A program made the translations under genes and the position numbers. This document shows, one piece after another, positions 35,322 through 43,340 of a stretch of 64,000 nt of DNA (position 1 is the stretch's first letter; every line of letters starts with the position of its first letter). Source of the DNA: Flavipsychrobacter sp. Lineage in GTDB: Bacteria > Bacteroidota > Bacteroidia > Chitinophagales > Chitinophagaceae. The stretch spans positions 27,873 through 91,872 of the forward strand of contig JANINW010000006.1 of the NCBI GenBank assembly GCA_024508935.1, in the 5' to 3' direction. A model generated the notes under the pieces. The model did not search any database. It had not been told where the DNA came from and saw nothing but the letters and a program-made list of their open reading frames with translations.

Positions 35322-35400
35322 TTTTTGTATGATACTAAAGCAGGTAAACAGGAGAAAACGCGGAAATGTTTAGAATAAGCCTATAAGAGCCTGGAAAACA

Positions 35401-35432
35401 AAGAAGGCTTACGTTAATTCGTAAGCCTTCTT
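35401..35432 (-). terminator. 13-bp perfect terminator after the tRNA gene
   Basis: AAGAAGGCTTACG pairs with CGTAAGCCTTCTT across TTAATT. On the minus strand it is followed by TTGTTTT. It ends the tRNA transcript before the crtZ promoter region. Confidence 0.8.
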
Positions 35433-35436
35433 CTTG

Positions 35437-35510
35437 TGGTCCCACTAGGACTTGAACCTAGGACCCCCTGATTATGAGTCAGGTGCTCTAACCAACTGAG
35501 CTATAGGACC
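35437..35510 (-). tRNA. tRNA with anticodon CAU (elongator Met or Ile2)
   Basis: The 74-nt cloverleaf is complete without an encoded CCA. The acceptor is GGTCCTA/TGGGACC with A as discriminator, the D-loop is GCTCAGTTGGTTAGAGC, the anticodon loop is CTCATAA and the T-loop carries GGTTCAAGTCC. Anticodon CAU reads as Met, or as Ile if C34 is changed to lysidine. Base pairs C4-G69 and C5-G68 resemble those recognised by TilS on tRNA-Ile2, so Ile2 is possible. The loop does not look like an initiator tRNA (no GGG/CCC anticodon stem). Confidence 0.93.
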
Positions 35511-35580
35511 CTGGCGTATTGCCAAATTTGGATTGCAAATGTATTGGTTTTTCTGAAAAAAGGAAAAACTTGTTTCATAT

Positions 35581-35588
35581 TATTTTTG
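35581..35588 (+). promoter_or_regulatory. Promoter -7 element ahead of the HAD gene
   Basis: TATTTTTG matches TAnnTTTG and lies 5 bases before the start codon, closer than usual. The -33 element is not clear. Confidence 0.3.
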
Positions 35589-35593
35589 CAACC

Positions 35594-36226
35594 ATGATAA
35601 CCGGTATCAAACACATCATATTCGACCTGGGCGGGGTATTATTAAATATAGATTATTCATTAACTGAGCAAAGCTTCGTAGCTCTTGGCATTGAAAATTT
35701 TCCACAGTTATATTCTCAGCTGAAGCAAACCAGCCTGTTCGATGATCTTGAGACAGGCAAAATTGACACGGAACACTTCCTTAGTGAACTGGCAAAAATA
35801 TCGGGGCAAGATCTGCAACACCACCAGCTAACCGGAGCCTGGAATGCAATGCTACTGGACTTCCCGTTGAGGCGCCTGCAAATATTGCAGCAACTGCGCC
35901 TGCATCATGATCTTATATTGCTGAGCAACACCAACGAGATACACGAAGCTGCTTTTAATAAGATACTGATGGATACACATTCCATTCCCAACATAGGTGT
36001 GTTTTTCGATAAGGTGTACCTCTCGCACAGGGTAGGCATGCGCAAGCCGGATACAGAAATCTTCCAGAGAATACTGGATGATACCGGCTTTAAACCGGAA
36101 CATACCCTGTTCATAGATGACAGCCCCCAACATATAGAAGGAGCAAAAAAACTGGGCATTCAAACTATCTATCTTGAAAAAGGGATGACTATAGAAAACA
36201 ATATTTTCCTGCAGAAAATAGTATAA
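35594..36226 (+). CDS. HAD-superfamily hydrolase (YihX-like phosphatase)
   Basis: A 210-residue cytosolic phosphatase of HAD subfamily IA. Motif I is FDLGGVLLNIDY, with the second Asp of the usual DxD replaced by Gly as in many YihX-like members. Motif II is LLSNTNEIH, motif III includes the Lys of RVGMRKPD, and motif IV is FIDDSPQHIEGA. ATG at 35594 begins just before motif I; the frame opens 25 codons earlier. Relatives act on sugar phosphates or FMN; the substrate is unknown. Confidence 0.88.
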   Translation: MITGIKHIIFDLGGVLLNIDYSLTEQSFVALGIENFPQLYSQLKQTSLFDDLETGKIDTEHFLSELAKISGQDLQHHQLTGAWNAMLLDFPLRRLQILQQLRLHHDLILLSNTNEIHEAAFNKILMDTHSIPNIGVFFDKVYLSHRVGMRKPDTEIFQRILDDTGFKPEHTLFIDDSPQHIEGAKKLGIQTIYLEKGMTIENNIFLQKIV

Positions 36227-36227
36227 A

Positions 36228-36258
36228 ATAAGTCCGCAGCCATTAGCTGCGGACTTAT
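36228..36258. terminator. 13-bp perfect bidirectional terminator
   Basis: ATAAGTCCGCAGC pairs with GCTGCGGACTTAT across CATTA. It sits between the HAD gene (plus) and the T9SS gene (minus), whose stops face each other. Confidence 0.75.
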
Positions 36259-36275
36259 AACATAAGGCATATTTC

Positions 36276-36785
36276 TTAGTGCAGCTTCTGGACTTTAAAT
36301 GTATTTGTATTTACATTGCCGCCCTCGTTGTACTGCACCTGCAGCATATAGTTGCCGGCCGCAAATGCATTCATATCAACAGACTGGCGCTCATGCCCTG
36401 TATTCAGGGTTACCTCGTGCCGGGCAATTGTTTTACCGTTTGCATCCATAAGCAGGTAAGAAAGTGTACCGCCATTCAAAAAGGAAGGCTCCAGGTATAA
36501 TATATCCTGTGTAGGTATTGGGTACACCTTCAGGTTTTCAGCCAGGTACTTATTGTCCTTTACACCAGTTGAAGGTGGCATAGGCTGCAATACTCCCTGC
36601 GTCACTACAATGTTGGGAACACTTGCTGTGCTTACCAGCGTCATTTCAGCAATGGACCATTCATAAGTATTACCGCCGACGGTTGCAGAGCCACCCTGCG
36701 CGTTAAGCGTAGTGGGACCTACACTTTGGGCATGCACACCAAGAACAAATGCCAGGCCTGCTACGGTTAAAAATATATGTTTCAT
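36276..36785 (-). CDS. Small T9SS-exported surface protein
   Basis: A 169-residue secreted protein with a signal peptide (ending GVHAQ). Residues about 20-75 form a short domain (SVGPTTLNAQGG, then GNTYEWSIAEMTLV, then VVTQGVLQP). The last 80 residues are a T9SS type-A sorting domain (VYPIPTQDILYLE, then FAAGNYMLQVQY). The same two-part build occurs in its paralogue at 40347-40859, with identical SVGPTTLNA and VTQG segments. It is downstream of the 440-residue fibre protein by 27 bp and is probably its operon partner. Confidence 0.88.
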   Translation of the reverse strand: MKHIFLTVAGLAFVLGVHAQSVGPTTLNAQGGSATVGGNTYEWSIAEMTLVSTASVPNIVVTQGVLQPMPPSTGVKDNKYLAENLKVYPIPTQDILYLEPSFLNGGTLSYLLMDANGKTIARHEVTLNTGHERQSVDMNAFAAGNYMLQVQYNEGGNVNTNTFKVQKLH

Positions 36786-36812
36786 ACAATCAGTTTAAAA
36801 GATTCTGATAAA

Positions 36813-38135
36813 TTATTTGTTCTGCAGGTTTTGTACCTGGGATTGCAGCTGGGCCACTTGCTGTTGCAGCTGGGCTATTACTGCTTGTTGCTCCTGTATA
36901 GCTTTAACCAGCACCGGCGTAAATTCAGCATATTTCACACCATAAGAATCCTGGTAGTCAGCAGTGCACCTTCCTGTTTCTTTATCTATTGGAGAAGCGC
37001 TATGTATCACCAGGTCTGGTGCTACGCTGCTCAGTTCCTGTGCAGAAAAACCATAGTTGACACCTGTCCCCAATCTCAGGCTTTCATTTTTCCAGTTGTA
37101 AGCAATCGGATGCAATGCCATTACCATATTCAGGCCGGCGCTTAATGGCTGGATATTTGTTTTATAGCGCTCGTCAGAAGTTTGGATAGTACCGTTGGCC
37201 GCCCATACTGCTGTCCACCTGCTACCATTTGCACCCAATGACATTACATTATCATTGGTAGGACGGAAAGTATTTGTTGTACCATCCATCAGCATTTTAG
37301 AATTGGTAGCAGAGATGCTGGTAGTAGGTGTGGCGTTGTAAAGAAAACTCATATAAGTACCGCCGTTAGCAATTGCATTATACGGCCCTGTAGCACTATT
37401 GGCTATACCAATGCCTGTCCAGCCGTTCATGTTACCTATGTTAATAATATCGTTGGCGGCAGACCTGATCTGCAGGTTGGTTTGCGGGAAGCGGGTACCG
37501 ATACCAACGTTACCAATAGAATCAACAGTTAGCTTAGGTACAGCAGCTACGCACAAGTGTACGCTGCCCAATGTATTACTGGCACCGGTACCAAAATCCA
37601 CGTCTTCATTTTTACCGGCGTAGCTACCTAAATATCCCCTGTACTGGCCGCCTTCGTAAAAGCCCCACCACAAAGATGATGTGCCGGTACCTATAAGGCC
37701 CGCGCCACCACCACTGGTAGCCTGTACTGAGTTAGCACCCAGGGCATAAGGCACAGACAATAATTTGGTTGGTGTACCTAAGGCAGCATAGCTGGTGCCG
37801 CCTGTTGGGTCCATCTCTACATTAATGAAGCGATCACCACTCAGCCAGTTTACTGCGGTCATGCTGCCGGTTACCACGGTACCATTACCTATCATAATAT
37901 TGTACAAGCCATAGGCATTGGTGGTTACGGTGTCAGTTTCTGTATACAACGCAGTGCTTGACCCATCCTGCAATGTAATGCGCAGCCCAAGTTTTTGGTT
38001 GGCAAGCGGCTGACCTGAAGCATTGCGTGCTATACCTTGGTAGTTCAGCATTTGTGGTGTTTGAGCAAACGCTGTGTTGCAGATAGCCCATGCAAACACC
38101 AGCATGAGCATTTTTTGAATGTAGTTCCTTTTCAT
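36813..38135 (-). CDS. Tail-fibre-like surface protein with S74 intramolecular chaperone
   Basis: A 440-residue exported protein with a signal peptide ending FAQ. The N-terminal domain (MLNYQGIARNASGQPLANQK, then LGLRITLQDGSS) is shared with the 656-residue protein. The middle has Gly/Asn/Thr-rich fibre repeats. The C-terminus is an S74-type chaperone: SDERYKTNIQPLSAGLNMV, then YGFSAQELSSVAPDLV, then a Gln/Leu coiled coil. Such domains help fibres trimerise and then cleave themselves off. Ser300-Asp301 could be the cleavage pair. It precedes the small T9SS gene. Confidence 0.85.
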   Translation of the reverse strand: MKRNYIQKMLMLVFAWAICNTAFAQTPQMLNYQGIARNASGQPLANQKLGLRITLQDGSSTALYTETDTVTTNAYGLYNIMIGNGTVVTGSMTAVNWLSGDRFINVEMDPTGGTSYAALGTPTKLLSVPYALGANSVQATSGGGAGLIGTGTSSLWWGFYEGGQYRGYLGSYAGKNEDVDFGTGASNTLGSVHLCVAAVPKLTVDSIGNVGIGTRFPQTNLQIRSAANDIINIGNMNGWTGIGIANSATGPYNAIANGGTYMSFLYNATPTTSISATNSKMLMDGTTNTFRPTNDNVMSLGANGSRWTAVWAANGTIQTSDERYKTNIQPLSAGLNMVMALHPIAYNWKNESLRLGTGVNYGFSAQELSSVAPDLVIHSASPIDKETGRCTADYQDSYGVKYAEFTPVLVKAIQEQQAVIAQLQQQVAQLQSQVQNLQNK

Positions 38136-38227
38136 AACCTTTGGTTTTTACGTGATTTAAGATTTTTTAGTTCGGTAAACGTTCGTTTCTGGATACAAAG
38201 ATGCGATAGGCGAACGTTAGGGATACA

Positions 38228-38244
38228 CGTAGAAATACGTTTTA
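38228..38244 (-). promoter_or_regulatory. 17-bp box shared by both surface-protein operons (copy 1)
   Basis: CGTAGAAATACGTTTTA, containing the dyad CGTA-GAAA-TACG, lies 93 bp upstream of the 440-residue protein start. An identical copy is at 40969-40985. It is probably a regulator binding site or upstream promoter element. Confidence 0.5.
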
Positions 38245-38315
38245 TAGGAAGTGTTATTACGGATTATACGATAACAGATTACAGCTTTGGTTTTATTGTT
38301 GCTGTTTATTGAAAC

Positions 38316-38343
38316 ATAAAGCCACGCGTCTGCGTGGCTTTAT
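38316..38343 (-). terminator. 12-bp terminator after the 656-residue fibre protein gene
   Basis: ATAAAGCCACGC pairs with GCGTGGCTTTAT around GTCT. It lies 8 bp after the stop on the minus strand, separating the two surface-protein operons. Confidence 0.75.
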
Positions 38344-38350
38344 ATTTTTG

Positions 38351-40321
38351 TTATTCTCCTGAAAGGTTTTTGTTAGATACCGTATTTACTTTTTCTGCCC
38401 CGGTAGGTGCGAGTGGCTTAGCAGCTTCTACCTGCATTCCCCTCATCCTGCTATAAGGCATAGATTGGCTCTCAGGCAATCCATACACATCGGGGTTCAG
38501 GTAATAACCTTTTTCGTCGGCTGTTTTCTCTACTTCAGGTACTACCCTGTGTTGCTGTGCATACCTGTCGTTACGCACCCCTGTTACCTGCCAGCTTACT
38601 TTTACATTGGGCAGGCTGGTTTTAATTTCAAACTTATTATTGCTTATTTCTTTTGAAACAATAGCCTGTGCAAACTGGCCTATAACGGTGAGCTGGTATT
38701 TAAAATCTATATTTTCAATTTCAAAATAAGCCGGCAGGTCTACTACTGCTGTACCTGCAGCATCTGTTGTTATATTACCGTTATACACGTTCATCATATC
38801 AGGGCTTTCAACAAAGCTGTGAATAAGATATTTATTGGCAGGATCGGCCGGGTGGTCTATTTTGAAAGTACCTGCCGATTTGCCTAATGTACCCGCTACA
38901 TATACGTTACCGGAAAAATAACCTGCATAACCGCTGGTAGATTTACCCCAGATACCATAAGCACTGCCACCTGTATTGGCTTCCCCCACTACACCATTTG
39001 TGCTGGAACCGGTACTGATTCCATATACCGCACCTTTTGAACCACTACCTACTACCGAAGCATACACGCCGTTAGACGCAGCGTTAGAACTTACCTGCAA
39101 AGCGTCTGAAGTATTGGATGCATTCACGTTCTCAAAACGTCCGGCAGAGCCTATACCACCGCTGATACCTGCCTGGCCTAATACGCCTATACTTGCAGTA
39201 CTGCTGTTGGTAACAAAACCACGCACACCATATCCGCCGGGGCCATCCTGGCGGCCCACAACGGCGCCAACACCCGATCCGCCGGCAGTACCACGTCCTA
39301 CTACTACTTCACCGGTTGTATTATCACCGATCACCCCGGCCGATGAGGTGGAACTGGAAATACCCCATACACCAAAGCCTGTAGTAGAAGAACCAAATAT
39401 TGCCGGTCCACTGCCTGCATGGGTTACTTCCAGTCCACGGTTACCATTTGCAGCATTGCTAAGTGACAAGGAAATGCCCCTGCCTGTACCATTTGATTGT
39501 ACTATAACTGCTGTAGATGTATTCGCGTTATTAGTTACCTGGAAGCTTGCAGTTGAACCGGTTGAGCTGGTAGCGTTGAAGCCAAGACCACTGCTGCTTG
39601 CAGCATATACGCCTATACCTGCACCAGTTGCGTTGCCATATACCCCAATACCCGTAGGCGTTGTGCCATATACGCCCCATCCGCTACCGGCTTGTGAACC
39701 ATATACGCCTATACCCAACCCCGAAGTGCTGTTGTTGATACCACGTACCCCGCTGGAAAAACCGCCCGGGCTTGTATTATTAATAACACCTTTTACCGCG
39801 GCCGCATTTGCTGTAGTACCGCTATTTATACCTTCAATGCCGGCACCATCACCGCTGTTCTCAATTTTAAAAAGAGAAGCGGTATTGGCCTGCACATCTG
39901 AATAAGGCAGCGTAAGCTTAGCATCTCCTGCTGACAAAGCATAAGGGACACTCAATAATTGTGTAGTGCCCATATCTGCATAAGTAGTACCGCCCGCAGG
40001 GTCTATCTCTACTTTAATAAATTTATCACCGGTGTTCCATGGCACAGTATTCATGGCGCCGCTCACTACAGTACCTCCGCCTATGGGCAGGGTGTACAGG
40101 CCATAACCATTGGTAGTTACCGTATGGGTTTCCGTATACACATTTGTTCCGCCTGGAGTGCCGTCCAGGATGCTGATCCTTATCCCAAGATTCTGGCTGG
40201 CCAATGGCTGCCCGGTAGCATTGCGTGCTATCCCCTGGTAATTAAACTTGAATGGAGCCTGTGCAATGGCATAGTTAAACCATGCGGCCAGTATGAGTGT
40301 AAGCGTGATTATCTTTTTCAT
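38351..40321 (-). CDS. Repetitive fibre-like surface protein, 656 aa
   Basis: A secreted protein with a signal peptide (ending YAIAQ) and the same N-terminal domain as the 440-residue protein (FNYQGIARNATGQPLASQN). Residues about 150-470 consist of many short Gly-rich repeats of the form GxGVYG, AxxGVWG or GVVGxA, expected to form a beta-helix or fibre. The last 180 residues form a separate C-terminal domain (KIDHPADPANKYLIHSFVES, then NVYNGNITTDAAGTAVV) found at the end of Bacteroidota fibre proteins; it replaces the S74 chaperone. The strong repeats explain a long spurious open frame on the opposite strand. No enzymatic motif is visible. Confidence 0.8.
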   Translation of the reverse strand: MKKIITLTLILAAWFNYAIAQAPFKFNYQGIARNATGQPLASQNLGIRISILDGTPGGTNVYTETHTVTTNGYGLYTLPIGGGTVVSGAMNTVPWNTGDKFIKVEIDPAGGTTYADMGTTQLLSVPYALSAGDAKLTLPYSDVQANTASLFKIENSGDGAGIEGINSGTTANAAAVKGVINNTSPGGFSSGVRGINNSTSGLGIGVYGSQAGSGWGVYGTTPTGIGVYGNATGAGIGVYAASSSGLGFNATSSTGSTASFQVTNNANTSTAVIVQSNGTGRGISLSLSNAANGNRGLEVTHAGSGPAIFGSSTTGFGVWGISSSTSSAGVIGDNTTGEVVVGRGTAGGSGVGAVVGRQDGPGGYGVRGFVTNSSTASIGVLGQAGISGGIGSAGRFENVNASNTSDALQVSSNAASNGVYASVVGSGSKGAVYGISTGSSTNGVVGEANTGGSAYGIWGKSTSGYAGYFSGNVYVAGTLGKSAGTFKIDHPADPANKYLIHSFVESPDMMNVYNGNITTDAAGTAVVDLPAYFEIENIDFKYQLTVIGQFAQAIVSKEISNNKFEIKTSLPNVKVSWQVTGVRNDRYAQQHRVVPEVEKTADEKGYYLNPDVYGLPESQSMPYSRMRGMQVEAAKPLAPTGAEKVNTVSNKNLSGE

Positions 40322-40346
40322 ATAATATGGGGTTATTTGAAGTACG

Positions 40347-40859
40347 TTAATGTAGTTTTTCTATTTTAAAATTGTTTTGATATTGTTGTTCGTTCCGGCT
40401 GAAATGCACAGTAAGCATATACCTGCCTGCAGCATAGCCTTCCAGTGTAATAGTTTGCTTTTCATTCCCATTTACCAATGTCGCGGTCCCGGTCTTCAAT
40501 ACTTTACCGGTTATATCCTGCAAAACATATTGCAATACGCACGCCCCGGTCAGTTTTGGTTGCAGGTATATAATATCATGTGCAGGATTGGGGTACACCA
40601 TTACATCGGCGAGTAGCGTTTCCGTTTTTTTAATGCCCGAAGGCGGAGGCGAGGGCTGTAAAAGGCCTTGCGTAACAATCAGGTTGGCAGATGTCGCAGT
40701 ATGTACCAGTACCATTTCACCAACAGACCATTCGTAGGTATTACCACCGGTAGCACCGGTGCCCCCGGTAGCATTCAGTGTGGTGGGGCCCACACTTTGG
40801 GCATGCGCGCTTGCAGCAGCCGTCATACCCGTTAAGAAAACCAGGTACATTTTTTTCAT
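40347..40859 (-). CDS. Small T9SS-exported surface protein, paralogue of the 36.3-kb gene
   Basis: A 170-residue secreted protein. ATG at 40859 starts a signal peptide (MKKMYLVFLTGMTAAASAHA); the longer frame back to 40958 has no support. The domain SVGPTTLNATGG...GNTYEWSVGEMVLV and the T9SS sorting end (VYPNPAHDIIYLQ, then YAAGRYMLTVHF) match the gene at 36276-36785 closely. It is the first gene of an operon with the 656-residue fibre protein, 25 bp downstream. The two pairs therefore look like a duplicated module with mirrored gene order. Confidence 0.88.
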   Translation of the reverse strand: MKKMYLVFLTGMTAAASAHAQSVGPTTLNATGGTGATGGNTYEWSVGEMVLVHTATSANLIVTQGLLQPSPPPSGIKKTETLLADVMVYPNPAHDIIYLQPKLTGACVLQYVLQDITGKVLKTGTATLVNGNEKQTITLEGYAAGRYMLTVHFSRNEQQYQNNFKIEKLH

Positions 40860-40968
40860 AGGCTTGTTTGTTTTATAAAGTGCAACATATTTTTCTCTTA
40901 TTCTATCACAATGCAGAAATGATAGCTCTGACAATACAAATTTGGGATAGGGAACCATCCCGGCTATG

Positions 40969-40985
40969 CGTAGAAATACGTTTTA
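40969..40985 (-). promoter_or_regulatory. 17-bp box shared by both surface-protein operons (copy 2)
   Basis: Identical to the copy at 38228-38244 and located 110 bp upstream of the 170-residue protein start. The flanks differ, so the conservation is limited to the box. Confidence 0.5.
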
Positions 40986-41038
40986 ATGGACGGGGGAACT
41001 ACTCTATTACTGTAACATTATACAATATACAATATAAA

Positions 41039-41067
41039 AAAGGTGCTGCATAGCCTGCAGCACCTTT
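41039..41067 (-). terminator. 12-bp terminator after the DUF4834-like gene
   Basis: AAAGGTGCTGCA pairs perfectly with TGCAGCACCTTT around TAGCC, extended by A/T pairs. It lies 20 bp beyond the minus-strand stop. Confidence 0.75.
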
Positions 41068-41087
41068 ATAAATAAATTTTATAGCTT

Positions 41088-41306
41088 TTATTTTACCTCT
41101 TCGTAATCTATATAATCACCTTCTACCTGGCGCGTATTCTTTTTGGGTTGGGTATTTGTCCGTTGCATTTCCTCCATTTGCTTTTGCATCTCTTTCATTT
41201 TCTGCTGGGTCATGCTGGTGATATGAAAGATGGGCAATACAACTCTTGCCAGGAAACGGAGCACCATCGTCAGAACTATCGACCAGATTATTATTCTAAA
41301 TAACAT
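41088..41306 (-). CDS. DUF4834-like small membrane protein
   Basis: A 72-residue protein with one N-terminal membrane helix (LFRIIIWSIVLTMVLRFLARVVLP) followed by a Met/Gln/Lys-rich coiled segment (MKEMQKQMEEMQ) and an acidic tail (EGDYIDYEEV). Size and layout match the DUF4834 family of Bacteroidota, which has no assigned function. ATG at 41306 is chosen over 41315; both are possible. It is divergent from rimP, with about 150 bp between starts. Confidence 0.75.
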   Translation of the reverse strand: MLFRIIIWSIVLTMVLRFLARVVLPIFHITSMTQQKMKEMQKQMEEMQRTNTQPKKNTRQVEGDYIDYEEVK

Positions 41307-41379
41307 AAGCTGCAAAGTTAGCGAACGGCAATGAGCCCGCCGTTAATGAAAACATAATTCTAATTCGTTCAATAGTAGT

Positions 41380-41411
41380 TTTGGCTATAATCCGTTTTTT
41401 TTCTACATTTG
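41380..41411 (+). promoter_or_regulatory. Bacteroidota-type promoter for the rimP-nusA-infB operon
   Basis: A -33 element TTTG (41380-41383) and a -7 element TACATTTG (41404-41411) are separated by 20 bp, the usual spacing of the Bacteroidota consensus TTTG/TAnnTTTG. It lies 54 bp before the rimP start. This is the best-matching promoter in the window. Confidence 0.7.
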
Positions 41412-41464
41412 CATCTGGAAATAATTGACAGAAGGGGACATAATAGTCCCCTTGTTTTTTACCC

Positions 41465-41920
41465 ATGACAGACGTATTAGAAAAAATCAGACAGTTAGCC
41501 GAGCCTTTATTGGAAGGTTCTGATATGTTTATCGTCAACCTGAAAATAAAACCGATAAACAATATAAAATTATATATAGATGCCGATAGCGGGCTATCTG
41601 TAGGCCGCAGCGCCGAGATAAACCGCAAGCTCTACCACCTGCTGGAAGAAGCGGCTTTCTTTCCCGAAGGCGATTTCTCCCTGGAAGTATCCAGCCCGGG
41701 TGTGGACGAGCCATTGGTATCGAACCGCCAGTATAAAAAGAATATAGGCAGGAATGTATTAGTAACCCCCACTGAGGGTGCTGATATAATGGGTTTATTG
41801 AAAGATGTGACAGAAGAGCACCTGGTACTCGAGGTTAAAATACCCAAGAAAAAAGAAACAACGATAGTGGAATTACCACTCTCTACCATAAAAAAAACCG
41901 TAGTTCAAATTAAATTTTAA
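41465..41920 (+). CDS. rimP: Ribosome maturation factor RimP
   Basis: A 151-residue cytosolic factor needed for 30S subunit assembly. The N-terminal domain (LAEPLLEGSDMFIVNLKI, then IKLYIDADSGLSVGRSAEI) and the C-terminal SH3-like part (DVTEEHLVLEVKIP) match RimP. The typical LEVSSPGVDEPL segment is present. It is followed by nusA and infB, the standard conserved order. Confidence 0.92.
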   Translation: MTDVLEKIRQLAEPLLEGSDMFIVNLKIKPINNIKLYIDADSGLSVGRSAEINRKLYHLLEEAAFFPEGDFSLEVSSPGVDEPLVSNRQYKKNIGRNVLVTPTEGADIMGLLKDVTEEHLVLEVKIPKKKETTIVELPLSTIKKTVVQIKF

Positions 41921-41954
41921 CAATGCTCCGTAAAGGAGTATAAAAGTGACAATC

Positions 41955-43205
41955 ATGGCAAGTATCAATCTGATTGATTCGTTTCAGGAGTTTAAGGATG
42001 CCGAAAATATAGACCGGCCTACCCTGATGAAGGTTATTGAAGACGTATTCAAAACCTTATTGCGCAAAAAATATGTGACGGACGAGAACTTCGACGTGAT
42101 CGTGAACGACCAGACCGGTGACCTTGAAATATTCCGCCGCCGCGAGATAGTGGAAGACGACATGGTAGAAGATGAGAACCTGCAGATACCTTATTCCGAA
42201 GCCATTAAAATTGAGCCGGACTATAGCGTAGGTGAAGAAGTTTATGAAGAAGTAGATGTACGCGACTTTGGCCGCCGTGCTATACTGGCTGCCAAACAAA
42301 CACTGGCCGCACGTATCGGCGACCTGAAGAAAAACAACTTATTGAAAAAATATGCCGACCGCGTAGGTGAGATCATTAGCGGCGAGGTGTACCAGATATG
42401 GAAAAAAGAAATATTACTGCTGGATGATGAAGGCAATGAGCTGATCATGCCTAAATCTGAACAGATACCAACCGATTTCTTTAAAAAAGGCGAACCTGTT
42501 CGCGCGGTGGTGAAGAAAGTAGAAATGCGCAACAACTCACCGGTTATTATCCTGAGCCGTACGCACCCTTCTTTCCTGGAGAAACTGCTGGAAATTGAAG
42601 TACCTGAAATAATGGACGGCCTTATAGTAGTGAAAAAGATCGTTCGCGAACCGGGAGAACGCGCCAAAGTAGCCGTAGAAAGCTACGACGACCGTATAGA
42701 CCCGGTAGGTGCCTGCGTAGGCATGAAAGGTAGCCGTATCCACGGTATCGTTCGCGAACTGCGCAATGAGAATATTGACATCATCAACTATACCGCCAAT
42801 ACCCAATTATTGATCCAGCGTTCATTGACTCCGGCCCGCATTACCCGTATGGAACTGGATAATGACGGACATCATGCAGATGTGTACCTGGAACCGGAAC
42901 AAGTATCGCTGGCTATCGGTAAAAAAGGTGTGAACATTAAACTGGCACAAGAATTAACCGGCTACAGTATAGATGTATACCGCGATTCACAGGAAGAAGA
43001 ACTGGAATACGATATAGACCTGGACGAATTCTCAGATGAAATTGATGAATGGGTAATTGATGAATTTAAGAAAATAGGATGTGATACCGCGCTGAGCGTT
43101 ATCGGTCTTTCTGTAGAAGAATTGGTACGCCGTACAGACCTGGAAGAAGAAACTGTAAAAGATGTTCAACGCATCCTGAAGCAGGAGTTTGAAAGCGAAG
43201 CATAA
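41955..43205 (+). CDS. nusA: Transcription termination/antitermination factor NusA
   Basis: A 416-residue protein that binds RNA polymerase and nascent RNA. The N-terminal polymerase-binding domain covers residues about 1-125, S1 about 130-200 and two KH domains about 200-345, including GMKGSRIHGIVRELRNENID and SLAIGKKGVNIKLAQELTGY. The C-terminal end is acidic (EEELEYDIDLDEFSDE). A GTG at 41946 has AAAGGAG seven bases upstream, so it might be the true start; ATG at 41955 matches relatives better. It is co-transcribed with rimP. Confidence 0.93.
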   Translation: MASINLIDSFQEFKDAENIDRPTLMKVIEDVFKTLLRKKYVTDENFDVIVNDQTGDLEIFRRREIVEDDMVEDENLQIPYSEAIKIEPDYSVGEEVYEEVDVRDFGRRAILAAKQTLAARIGDLKKNNLLKKYADRVGEIISGEVYQIWKKEILLLDDEGNELIMPKSEQIPTDFFKKGEPVRAVVKKVEMRNNSPVIILSRTHPSFLEKLLEIEVPEIMDGLIVVKKIVREPGERAKVAVESYDDRIDPVGACVGMKGSRIHGIVRELRNENIDIINYTANTQLLIQRSLTPARITRMELDNDGHHADVYLEPEQVSLAIGKKGVNIKLAQELTGYSIDVYRDSQEEELEYDIDLDEFSDEIDEWVIDEFKKIGCDTALSVIGLSVEELVRRTDLEEETVKDVQRILKQEFESEA

Positions 43206-43340
43206 GCAATAATATAATTAATATATAACCCTGTCGAAACGCAGTAATACTGCATTTCATGAAAAATGGCGTAGGTTTGTAGATTACAAAAACGCCTGCA
43301 AACAGAATAGTTTAGCGATTTTTTTGAGTTAAATAACCGA

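Noticed and set aside
35322..35400. TAAACA and TGTTTA arms upstream of crtZ as a third copy of the crt inverted repeat
   Set aside because: The arms face the opposite way, are shorter and have a different spacer from the two repeats before the sigma factor gene.
38700..39900. Regularly repeated short segments that might suggest a CRISPR array
   Set aside because: The repeats are in frame, degenerate and encode GxGVYG-type fibre repeats. There are no identical direct repeats with unique spacers and no cas genes.
38976..39905. 309-codon plus-strand ORF rich in Pro, Thr and Ala
   Set aside because: It is the antisense shadow of the repetitive 656-residue fibre gene. The Gly/Ser/Thr repeat codons produce long open frames on the other strand, and the sense frame has a signal peptide and clear domains.
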